This document shows, in pieces, positions 41,710 to 53,000 of a stretch of DNA of 64,000 nucleotides (the first letter of the stretch is position 1; each line of letters starts with the position of its first letter). This stretch comes from Oikopleura dioica (Eukaryota > Chordata > Appendicularia > Copelata > Oikopleuridae): assembly GCA_907165135.1 (NCBI GenBank), contig OU015568.1:11354501-11418500 (forward strand), read 5' to 3'. The notes beneath the pieces were generated by a model. It did no database searches and had not been told where the DNA came from. It saw nothing but the letters and a program-made list of their open reading frames with translations. Position numbers and translations under genes: made by a program.

Positions 41710-42612
41710 ATGGAAGAATTAGAGCAACTCAGAGCCGAGAATGCTAAATTGAAGACTAGACTTCGGTGAATATTGACCATCGTTAGTATTTTTACTCTAA
41801 AAACGTCTAGAACTTATGAAGATGAAGTGCCAACGCCATCTTCTGAGAATGAAAAAACAATCGTCGTGGATGAGTGTCTAATCGACGTTATAAAGACTAT
41901 GAACGGTCAGCTTTTTTAATGATAAAGAAACAAACTGTTAATTAAGGAATTGTAAAAGAGGAGAGAGCAAAGATGGAAAAATATAGAGAAGAGGATCACA
42001 AACATTATCAAGGTAAATAATCAAGTCGAAATGAACACTTCATTTTTTTCACTAGAATCCGTCGATGAGCTTCACAGCCATTACAAGGAACAAATGGACA
42101 CTATTCAGGAAGAGGCCAAAAAGCAGATAAAAGATATTGAGGGACAGTACAAGACCGTCTTTGAAGAGCGCATGAACGAGGTTTGCTATTCTGATCGAGA
42201 ACACACTATTTTTGATGCAAAAAACTTCAAGGTTCGTGAGCATTATGAGACGGAAAGAGAATCTATCGTCGAAAAATTCAATGAAGTGAAAGAAAAACTG
42301 GCGCAGGAGAGAGAAGAAACTTCTTCGCTAAGGACCGTTTTACAAAAATATCAGAGAGTGGCATTTGACACATGCATATTACGGCGGATAACATTTGTAA
42401 AATCATATCAGGAAAAAAGTGCGCCAACTACAGAGCTCCTAGTGGTTGCATTCTCCCTTCTACTAAGCTCTTTCTGTTTCTCCCTGTCTCTTTTTCTCCC
42501 TTTTCTATGTAATAAAATAACAAAAGTGTTCGAAACCAAAATCCGCCGCATCGCTCACTTAAAAGGACCGACGATGACCGCAAATGTTAGAATGCAGCTC
42601 AAACACGCGTAA
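41710..42612 (+). CDS. Coiled-coil protein of unknown function
   Basis: Starts at 41710 (MEELEQLRAENAKLKTRL) and runs through about six exons joined by 40-50-bp GT-AG introns in phase, for example ending CTTCG|GTGAAT at 41765. The middle is a long charged coiled coil: VKEERAKMEKYREEDHKHYQ, then VDELHSHYKEQMDTIQEEAK and YETERESIVEKFNEVKEKL. The coil ends at about 42358. Beyond that the frame stays open to 42612 through a hydrophobic run (LLVVAFSLLLSSFCFSLSLF) that could be a C-terminal membrane anchor but may equally be pyrimidine-rich promoter DNA of the next gene read by chance. The end is therefore uncertain. Confidence 0.5.
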
Positions 42613-42649
42613 ACATCCGACATTGCTTTCACTTCAATATTTTTCAAAA

Positions 42650-45458
42650 ATGCGCTTGTTCGAAACACTTGAATTTCTCTTTTTCAAAAATTGTCGACGC
42701 TACCGAAAGAACATAGAGATTGTCGCTCCAAAAGTCCCACCAAGACTCCCTCCAGACCTAATTGACCTAATAGAGACATCAGATGGGGCCGAGAGTTCAG
42801 AGAAAGCGCTGCAGAAGCTCAAATTATGCTTCCTAAGAATCGGAGAGATTCAATTTGAAGAAGAAAATGGGCTTAGAAAAAAGGTTGGAATGGGTAACTT
42901 TGGAAAGGTTTACCTGGCTAGAATCAGCAATACTCGTGGATCCCTTTTTTGCGTCAAAGAAATCATTGATGAAGAAAATCGCAATGAATTTATAAAAGAA
43001 GCTCTCGTCATGTTGAGGCTTTCCAATCACGTGAACGTCCTCGGCCTATCCTACCTAGCTTACGAAAGTAATCGAAAATGCCCAATTCTAATCACGGCTT
43101 ATATGAAAAACGGAAGTTTGATAAGCTTCCTTCGCTCTAGCAACGCTATCTTGTATGACTTGGCCTTGCGGTGGTCGGCGGAAGCAGCCTGCGGGATGAA
43201 ACACTTGTCAAGTGAGGGAATCGTGCACAGAGATCTGGCAGCGCGAAACTGCCTCCTGAGCGACGACTTCACGCTCAAGATTTGCGATTTTGGACTCTCT
43301 CGTAAAACTGATCACTACATAGGATGCGGTTATTACAAGCAGAAGAATCGCTGCGACATGCCTTTTCGTTGGCTCGCTCCAGAAGCGCTAGAACTGAAAA
43401 AATTCTCAAGCAAGACGGATCTCTGGTCTTTTGGCATTCTCATGTGGGAAATATTCACCAGAGGCCATGTTCCATACAAAGAAATAGCGACAGTGAGGGA
43501 ATTGAAGGAATACCTAAGCAAAGAGTTCGAGACTGAAGTATTGGGGATTAAAAAACCGCAGCGGCTCAGAAGACCACCGAAAGTAACTGACGACCTGTGG
43601 CCTCTGATTGAGAGCACTTGGCATCCAGATCCAAAATATCGACCTAGCTTTGAAAATCTGAGCTATTCTCTCAAAATCCTGACGAAAGAATATAAAAGTT
43701 CCTATCTCGAAATCGACCATCTAGATCAGAGCTACCGAACAACCGTTCAGTGTACTCCTCGTTCGATCTTGAAGAAGAGCTTCCAGAAATCGATGTCGGA
43801 ACAGTTGACATCGGTCCAAAGACACAAGTCGGCGAGATGGGCGACGATGCCTTCGCGGATAATGCCTAGAGATTCAATAGATCTTCACAGCTTCCCGAAC
43901 ATCCACGTTGCTGACCGCGCCTCTAGTAACTACTATGATGACGATTACGTTACGATTTCTCAAGAAAGGCCTATGTCATTGGAACAATTGGAAAAAATAT
44001 CAGATGTGACTGATTTAATGCGAAAGTTATGGCAGCAAGAACAGATCACTTTTGATCATTTTTCGTTGATTTCAAAATGCGCTTCAGAAGCCTCGAAATC
44101 ATCGCCTTTCTTTCCGTTAGGTATAAAAATATTCAAAATAGCTGAAAGTGTCCATTTGAAGTCGGAAATCGCAGATATGATTTTGGACTATCTATCGAGT
44201 TTATCAATGAGTACTAACGACCTTGGAATAAGTAAAACAAATGAAATTCACGCCAATATCCTGGATTACGTCAAGGAAGAAGTCCCCTTCGATGTGAATT
44301 TGGAACACTATCACTGCATTTTCATACTTGGCTGTCTTTTGAAAGAAGATTTGAAAAATCAGGCACCGATTGAAAAATTTTTCAAGCTTTTTCTGTGGTG
44401 GGAATCGATGATATTCATTCTCTTGAACGATTTCAGCTTTTTTGAAAGCAAGAAGTCAAACAGCGAGTTTATGGGAATTTACAAAAAAGTGCTTCTGAAG
44501 CCAATGTGGTGGAGCAATTTCTCGTCGTTGCTCAGTTGTCTGAATCTCAAATGTTTTGACAAATTACTTGGGGAAGAGGACTTTCTCATTGCCTCGAAGA
44601 TATTCAAAAATTTCTTTGCTAAAGTCGTCAATGGCTTGAGAGATGACAAAGATGTTGCCGAGCTTGGTGTTATTCTTGAGAGTGGAGAAAAATTTTGCGA
44701 AAGAGCTCTGTTATCGGAGAACATTGAAAAAACGACGCGCTGGGTTCAAAATTTTACGGAAATATTGGATCTCGCGTATCACGGAATAGAGTCCTCGATA
44801 AATCAGCCGAATATTTTAAAGATTCTTTTGTTGCGAACAACGATTATCACGAGAGATGAGAGCAACGAGCTCAAGTTAGTGCCCTTTGGAATCGACCAAG
44901 ACGAAGCGGAAGAACTTATCTCGGAAGAATACTTCGCGAGAGTCATTTTAGAGCTACTGAGAAAGCAGGATATCGTTGAGTTTGTCAAAGGATTGAATAA
45001 CGATGCACTGGCTCTTGGACTCCAGTGTCTCTACCAGACAGATGCGCAGAATCACAGCTGTACTTTGAATAAGGACCCTCACTTGGCTGGTCTTCTCCTT
45101 GTTCACGAGATGCTAGACAAATGTGGCTACATAACTTTACCAGGTTTTTTTTAAATAGCTATCTATCTTTTGACTAATTTTAGAAAATGCAATCGATATT
45201 ATTTCCGCGACTTCATTTCGATGGATCAGCTGCCGAACGTGCGTTCCTAACTTCGAACAGAATGCAAAAGACCGGCTTCGCCGTGGATTGAAATGCTTTG
45301 ATTTGATTTTTCAGCGAGAAAAGTCCGACGAGCAAGCAAAGAATTTCTTTCATCCGGTAATGCACTTACTTTGGCACGAATCGAACTCTGGCAATTCAAA
45401 TGTCTACAGGTATTCTACACTTTTCCAAAAGAATAATAAAATTGAAAAAAAAGGATAA
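42650..45458 (+). CDS. Divergent protein tyrosine kinase with a long helical C-terminal region
   Basis: One 2.5-kb exon (42650-45143), a 40-bp intron and a short last exon (45184-45458) give about 922 residues. The kinase domain covers about residues 70-345: glycine loop VGMGNFGKVYLARI, catalytic lysine in FCVKEI, HRDLAARN near residue 193 (tyrosine-kinase type), DFGLS at 213, MPFRWLAPEALEL, and WSFGILMWEIFTRG. All catalytic residues are present. There is no SH2, SH3 or membrane segment in frame. The following 550 residues are mostly helical, start with a Tyr-rich acidic motif (YYDDDYVTI), and match no family I know. The near absence of introns contrasts with the neighbours. It could be a cytoplasmic kinase peculiar to tunicates. 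Confidence 0.65.
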
Positions 45459-45811
45459 ATGTTATTGGCGAGACCCTGCGAATCATTCATACCTTCGAAA
45501 ACATGACCAAATTCCTCCAGAAACGCATATTTACCTCTCGAATCAACGAAAGTTTCAAATTCAAAACTCTCAATTACTTATCGTCGCTTCCATCGGCCGT
45601 TCAAATGAGCGACTTTTTTCCCGAGCTGCACTTCAAAAAATAAATGCTACTGATAAAAATCATTTGCTGCAATAAATTTCCTCGAAAAAGCACTTCTCAC
45701 AATTCAAAGTGTCATAATTACCGGAAATTGGTGCCGCAAGGCGATGATCATAAAAATGAAACTCTTCTATAAGAGTGGTTGATTAGAGGTAGAATTTCAG
45801 TATTTTCAAAA
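45459..45811. promoter_or_regulatory. Promoter region of cellulose synthase
   Basis: Contains TATAAGAG at 45768-45775, 37 bases before the ATG at 45812. An AG in GAATTTCAG (about 45792-45800) is 11 bases before the ATG and could also serve as a trans-splice acceptor. The two readings are alternatives. An open stretch at 45400-45675 has no recognisable sequence. Confidence 0.4.
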
Positions 45812-48800
45812 ATGCCCAGGTCCGACTCAAGTAACAGTTTTGAATACCGAGCAGGTCCTAACCATCGCCCTTCCAACAGACCCCAAAGAGAACGAACTTA
45901 TGATACCATCGACGAAGTCAATCCAAGAAAACCTCCAAGACCGTCAAAACCACCATCTATTACCAGCTCAAACAGGTTAAATTTTTTTGCTCTAAAATTT
46001 ACCTATTGAAATTTTAGATCAAAGCCAACTCATGATGTCCACAGCTGGGGAAGAACGAAAAACTCCACTCCCCCATCAAATGCTTCCTCGTTTTCTCATC
46101 ATGAAAATGTGAGAACTACCGAAGGAGGCTTGTCTCGGCAATCTACTCTGAACATTCGATCGGAAATATCAAGAATAAGAGCTGAACTCCGTCAACTCGA
46201 AATGGACGATTCAAGAAGTCCTAGCGAAATGGCCGAGCTGACATCTCACTATGAGCTCCAGCTCCGAAAAATGGTTCATGAACAAATACCTGAGAATTCC
46301 TCTATTCACGAGTTCATCCATCCTGAAGACACTATTCGACCGCCAAGCAGACCCGTGAAGAATCGAGCGCCTCCGCCACCAAATCAGGCCCCATCAATTG
46401 TTAGCCGCTCATCAAAAATATCCAATCGACGGGCAGAAATTGTCGATCGACCGACGCCAAAAGTAAGAAGTCGTCAATCGTCAAGTCAACCTATGCCACA
46501 GCAATCGTCTACTCAAGCAAGACGGCGGAAGAAACCAAAAGATGAATTCGAAGATCTCCCCCCAGCAACTGGTAGACCCTGGATAGACGCAGCTGGAATC
46601 GAGCGAATGGCTGAAGAAGATGATGGCGAGGACTGGAGCCATTTCAAAGATTTTGTGATGGACGATACTCCCGCTCCAGAGGCATCGATCCCCGTCCCAA
46701 AGGTCCAATACAAACCAACAAACTACATCTACCAGTTTCTTTACATTCTATATCTTATTTCCTTGCTGGCTTACATCTACGTCCGGCTGACCTTCACTCT
46801 GGACGCACCTGGATTGAATCGAATTTACTGCTGCCTTGTGGCCATTTTGGAGATTTCAACGTGCCCGAGCTTGATTATTCAAGGAATGACGATGTGGAAG
46901 TGGACCTCTCGCGAAGAACCGTCTCTGGCAGCTTTTGAAAGACCAAAATTTCATACGATTCGGGTAATGATTCCGACTTACAATGAGCCCCTGGAAGTTG
47001 TCGCTGGAACACTTCACGAAGTTATGCACATGGATGTCCCAACAGGACTTCATCTTCATATTTATGTTCTTGACGACGGGAAGCGAGGAAATCTCGAAGA
47101 ATACATCCTTGGGAGGCGTACAAAAAGTACGTGTTTTTGCACTACATCGCCCGTCCAAAACTTCCGGGAGTGCCGCACCATGCCAAAGCAGGAAATATCA
47201 ATCACACTCTTCGGTTCATTTACGACTACGCGGATGCGAAAGGAGAAGCTGTTGTTGTATTCGACGCTGATTTCATGCCCCGGCGTAACTATCTCTGGCG
47301 AGTGCTTCCGGTGTTTTCTGAAAAGCGCGATCGACCGATTGGTTTGGTTCAAACGCCTCAGTTCTTTTACAATGTCAACGCGGATGAAGATGTTTGGGAT
47401 CATTTGAATGTTTCCTTCTTTCATCGTATTGAACCTTCTCTTGATCAATGGTCCGCTGTCAACTGCTGCGGGACGAATTTCACCGTGCGTGCGGATGCGC
47501 TAAAATCAGTCGGGTACTTTCCTGTTGGTTGTCTAACGGAAGATACTTTGCTATCGTTGCGATTGTGTACGGAGGGTTGGGCGGTATCCTATCATCACGA
47601 AGTCTTGGCTATCGGTCAGTCGCCCCACGAAATCACAGAGATTTTCAAACAACGCTCGCGATGGTGCAAGGGCAACTTGCAAATTTTCCTCGATGACTTT
47701 CCCCTCACTCAAGCTGGTCTCACCATGTCTCAACGGATTTTCTATTCTTCTTGCGGATACAATTATTTCTGCGCTGCTGTTTCCATCCCGTTCTTCCAGC
47801 TGGTTCCGTCATGGGCCATCTTTTTTGGACTGTGGCCTGTTTCAGAAATCGGTTTAGAGTTTGCTTTTACTTTTTGATCTACTATACTGTCGGCAACTTG
47901 CTCTTGCTCTACCCACCTCCTGGTTTTCAAATCAAAGACATGTGGAATGGAGAACTTGCCTCGACCAACCTTTGGTACACTTACTTTAACGGTGTCAGAA
48001 GAATCGTGGGAGTCAAATTGACCCAAGGAAGAGGTGAATTGACATTCAAAGCGACAAAGAAGAAAGCTGAAGGAGATGAAGATAACGATTCCGGCGTTGG
48101 ATTTCAAAAAGAAGATGTTCGTGCTTGCTACATGCACTTTATCATGTTCTTCTTGATGCTGATAACAATTTTGTACGCGATCATAAAGGCCATTATTGCG
48201 CGATCGGTGAAATTTTACTACTACTATATGTACATGATTGGAATGGGCTGGTCACTCATCAATATTATTCCGTATTTGATCGTGGTCATCTATTGTTGGT
48301 ACAGAACTAGAATTCCTGGAATTATGTGCGCGATTTTGAGAAACGTTCAACTTTTGCTCCGAGGAGCATGTGCCATTTTGCTTCTCATTCAAGGTAACTT
48401 ATTAAAACATTCATTCTCCGACCTTGGTTCTAAATATTTTCAGCGTTCACAACACGAAACCTCACAGAAAAGTTCGTTTGCCCGCACCCATACTCAGCTA
48501 CCATAGGAATTGACAGGTAGGGAAACAGTGGAACGTGCGATAGCAAGACATTGAGTTAATTCGAACTAATAATTGTCTTTCTCATGACTTTCGATTAACG
48601 CTATTTAGATTAACGATGATACGAACTCTTGACGATGTGACTGGAAAGGAGATTGAGCGCAATACCTTTTGGTTGCTTGGGATGAAAGACGATTTCTATA
48701 CAATCCAGCAGATTAAACAATCAGCTTGCGAAGATTCGTCTGTCCCAGTTGTTGTCTTTTACATGGCACCACGAACAGGGCTTGTTCTCGACGAGCAAGC

Positions 48801-50082
48801 TTCTCATTACATGCCGCCAGATCGTCTCCCCACTTGGGAAGAATACGACGCGAAAATAGAAGAATATGGCGAAGCCTTGGCTGATGTTCCTTTGATGCTC
48901 ATTTTGGAGCCTTCGTTTTTAATGCACACTTTCAACTCTGAAAATGAGTATCATGCTGCGGATCATCAACTTTCCTTCACTCAGCGCGTTGACAAGATCA
49001 TTCGAAGATTCCCCAAAGGTAACATTTTGAAACCTTCAAAATTCGTTAATTATCTTTTCAAGCATGGACTTACGTGGATGCTGGAAACGCACTTTACCTT
49101 CAATGGGCAGTCAACATGGACCATATTGTCGACGTGCTTCAGCAGATGCCCGGTAAGATAATGATTTTTGTTAAGCCCGAGGTTTATTCTTCATTGTTTT
49201 CAGTCGGGCTCCGTGGCTTCGCGATGAATGTCGGCTCCTTTGTCAACTCAACGTACAATATGCAACTTGCCGCTGAGCTTCATTGTCAGACTGGACTCAA
49301 TTACGTTATCGACACTTCGAGAAATGGCGGCATTTTCTCTGACCGGTCTATGGACGAGATTAATGAGTGCACTTACGACCCGCCCTACATATCTCGGTAT
49401 AAAACACTTAATGACATTCCTTATCGATATTTACAGAGGTGCTATCCCTGGTTATGGCCCTGGGGCCAAGAAAGCCATCAACAGAGTGGACAATGACCTG
49501 AAGATCGATAGTGACTACGAAGACTACTATGGCGACTACTACTACAGGCTTGGTTTTTAAAAGATAAAAACTGATAAAATTTCAAAAATTTGAAAGAAAC
49601 AATCTGAACCAATTCAAAGCGAGTACTATCGGAAACGAAGAAGTACGGAACCCTCTCAAAATCGCTATCGTCGTCAAGAATACGAATACGACTCGTATGG
49701 CTACGACTACTACGCAGACTATGATCCGGCGGTACTTGAATGTCTCTCAAGTGAGATTGAAAAGGAAAAAGGGTTGATTGTGTATTTCTTCAAGGACGAG
49801 TAATTTTCTTTCGCCATTTTTAAAAACCTTGTCGAAAAAGGAGGATCAACCTTTTGAAAGGGGCACGACGCAAATAGCTGGGTAAAGACGCCCGGTGAAG
49901 GTGATGGACGGCTCTTTGCTTCGGGTACTTATCACGAATGCTTGCTCGAGCACACGATTGAATGCTCTGATACATGCCCGGCCTATGTTCCCAAGATTAA
50001 TGGCGAATTCGCCCGTGAAAAGACGTGCACATGCAATCCAGATGAGCTCGAAGATTACAGCTACGACGATTCTGAAGATTAA
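45812..50082 (+). CDS. CesA: Cellulose synthase fused to a GH6 domain, with two apparent single-base frame breaks
   Basis: Makes beta-1,4-glucan for the tunic or house. Exons: 45812-45975, 46018-48393, 48444-48516, 48609-49018, 49063-49152, 49204-49396, 49437-49547, 49620-49779 and 49861-50082. A 300-residue Pro/Ser-rich cytosolic start is followed by two membrane segments, the GT2 core (VLDDGKR, VFDADF, TEDTLLSL, QRSRWCKG: the D,D,D,QxxRW set), five more membrane segments, and an extracellular GH6 domain (TWTYVDAGNALYLQW, RGFAMNVGSF, YVIDTSRNGG, SWVKTPGEGDG). The frame breaks at AAAAA (47122-47126) and TTTTT (47871-47875); one extra base in each run restores TKKYVFLHYIARP and FTFLIYYTVGNL. 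In GH6 the general-acid Asp of LEPD is Ser (48913-48915), so hydrolysis is unlikely. The intron at 49548 starts GC. The next-to-last intron may start GT (49780) or GA (49765). Paralogue (CesA1 or CesA2) not decidable. Confidence 0.93.
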
Positions 50083-53000
50083 AGCTGAAATAAAATATGT
50101 TTTCTTAACATTTAATCCATTCAAAACTTGCTTTTATAGCAGTTTCCAAATCCTTGATGTAACTGTAGGTCGAGTCAAGTGTCAGAGGAAGTCAATATTT
50201 GGCGGAAGGTAGTTTTGAAGTGAATCCCAAACTCACACAAAATATTTGAACTGGTGAGAATCTGGGCAGTTTCCACCTTCAAAGGCGCGCATCTGACCGC
50301 TCCATGTCTACTTATGGGGCTCCTAAGGGTGGAGATAAACAAACTTCTTAGTTACTTTTGACGCACAATCTTGGACCAAGGTCAAGGCACCCAGGGAGGC
50401 ATCTGACGCCTCTAGGCGTGAGTCCAAACCTAGACCTCGACGTTGACCTCATTTACAAGCGGTTGTAAAAACCTATTCAACGTTGAAATCGATCAGTAAT
50501 TGTGTTATAAATACTGCCAATGACTGTACATAATGAGCACCAGCTCTTGTCAAGGGACCCCTAGTGCGTGGATTTATCTATTTTCCAATTTTTGGATGAT
50601 CGAGTCTTTTAGCCAGCGGGCCGGGGAAAATTTCCCAATTAGCACTATCATGGGAAACGGTCTGTGAACAACATGTCCGGATATCGATGCTATTGGGCAC
50701 ACCGCGTGCCCTAACGGAGCCTGTCCCCTTCTCCTAGTTGGCTATTTACACGGTCATGTCCGAGTCAACAAATTATCGCACCGAAAGCGTTTCCTGCCAT
50801 TTTCGCTCACCTTTAAGAGCCCCTGCCTGACCCTGGCTCCTTTTGAACATTTACCCTAGATTTCCGCTGTCTTAAAATTCCAAATTTGGCGGTGCGCCCA
50901 AATTTTGACGGAAATCGCTGTGGTCGGCGGTGTTTTTCGGAATTCCTGAGCGTACTTTTGCATCAAGAAAATTGGCGCTTTCGATTGTGAGTACTGATCT
51001 CAAACCCGGCCCGACCAAATAACTCGTGTCGTATCTGACTTTTCTTCCGGTATTATCAATTTCAACTTTCAGCGTCTCCAAAATCCATAGCCGTGAGTTT
51101 TAGCTACAATAAAAACGCCTGGTCTGGGACGGTCAAAAATACGCCTGGTTTGGGACGGTCGGGCCGTTTAAAGATCAAAGGCACACGCCCAGGGGGTGAT
51201 TTTTAACTTATTGCGAGCAAAATTGGCGCTAGAGAGGATATTGAAAAAACGCCTGGTTTGGGACGCTTTTTTGGATTAAGGCCGTCCCAGACCAGGCGTT
51301 TTTACTGTAACTATTCAAATAACGGATGGCCTGGGTTATTGAATTGAAGCGGCGTTGACTTTGAAAGCTATCTCAATCTGATAGAGGATCGAACAAGTTC
51401 CGAACATGGACCCGGATCAAACAGTGGCCAAAATCACGGCTATAATATCTCGTTTCCGAGTCTGTTTGGGCTGCTCTTCCAAGGAGAAAGCGGGCCATCT
51501 TTGGAGGAGTTTGTCCTCGTCCTGAGCGGCGACTTCAAACGTCACGTGATGGAAACGATAAGTCAACTGGTCCAGTTCCGAACATCGGAAGCGCATCGAT
51601 CTTTATGAATGCAGAAATCGGCCGCCGTAAAACGGGAAATAAGCTGAGCTCTATTGTGCCAAAAAATGCTGACAATACAGCTACAGTAAGCTCGCTTTTT
51701 GTTCCTGGCATATTTCAGGATCAGTTCAGGCACCAGAAGAAGATCCAATTTACATAGGAGACCATAATCCAAAAATAATAACGAGAATGGAATCTTGGGA
51801 ACGCGCGTACGCGTGGCCGTTTTTAGGAAGAAAAGTTCCACGGAATAAAGAGCTCGTTTGAGTTTTTGTTCGATCAAGTGTATTTGATCAGAATAATGGA
51901 ATAGGCGGCTTGATCGTTTGATCCTTGCCGCTGAGGGTCATCCCGTCACTTTCTTTAGAATTTGTCTACAACGCGTCTTCCAGAGCAAATTCATCTTATT
52001 TACGGTATTTATTCAGAGAAGAATAGATGCCGTAATATTTTAAGGGAGGCAAAGAAAAGTTTAGAAAGAACCAAAGTGAATAAAATTCAACAAATTATGC
52101 TCATTAGAAGCTCCAATTTGAAAGTATTCTCAAAGGTCACTGCCTTCGCTTATTCATCTTTGTTGTTGTTATTCTCAACGCAACCATGGGAGCTGAAGGC
52201 CTCAGCCCAGGCTTCCTGGTGGTCGAGGGCGCGCGAGGTTACAAAAAACGCTAAACGCGCCGCTTGCGCCGCCGCGCCAAACTCCAAATTCAACAAAAAT
52301 CTCCAGATAAAAATTCTTCGCCTTTAATTATTCAAACTTGAAAAACGAACCACGAAATTGTGAAAATGTCAGAATACAGAGAGCACAGCTGATTTAACTC
52401 TAACAGAGACACGATGAAGCGGAGAAAAGCGAAAAAAGACAAGAAGAAGAAATCCCGTGGCTTTTTGAAGAGATTGTCGAGCTTTTGGAAGAAGAGTGAA
52501 GTGCACTCTTGTATCTCACAGAATATAAGGTCTACCTCCCCCACATATCAAAGGAACAGGTCTTTATCAAGCTGGGATGAATTTGTTCTGACGCCGTAAA
52601 TTTTCACAGTTCGTGTCATTTGCTCAAAGGTAGAATCTGCGCGCGCTTCAGTTTGAAATGTTCTATTTGAATTGGCCTTCGATTCACAGTAGACTCCTTT
52701 GATAGCGCCTGAGCTCTATTTGAGTGTTGGACTATACTCCGATCCAAGTGTACGAAAACAGGGCCCGTCGTTGTTGAAACGGGGGAACCGATTTGACCTT
52801 GGCCGGATTTGTGCACAAAACATCGAATGAGTTTAATCGGGGGATGAAAACACGAGTCACGGAAACACGGCCACATTTTAGCGGCTACTATTTATCCAAA
52901 AACCTCGCCAACCCTAAAAATAAGGCAACTCCCTTTGAACTTTTTATAGAATTAAATTCCTAGGCTTGTAAGGATCTTTTTCAAAGCTACAGGGATTTAA

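Noticed and set aside
42584-42649. Upstream extension of the kinase from an ATT/ATG-like start
   Set aside because: The first real ATG is at 42650; the extension overlaps the tail of the previous open frame.
52414-52599. Small basic open frame with an AG acceptor upstream
   Set aside because: No homology or second exon seen; listed only as a hint within the gene-poor stretch.
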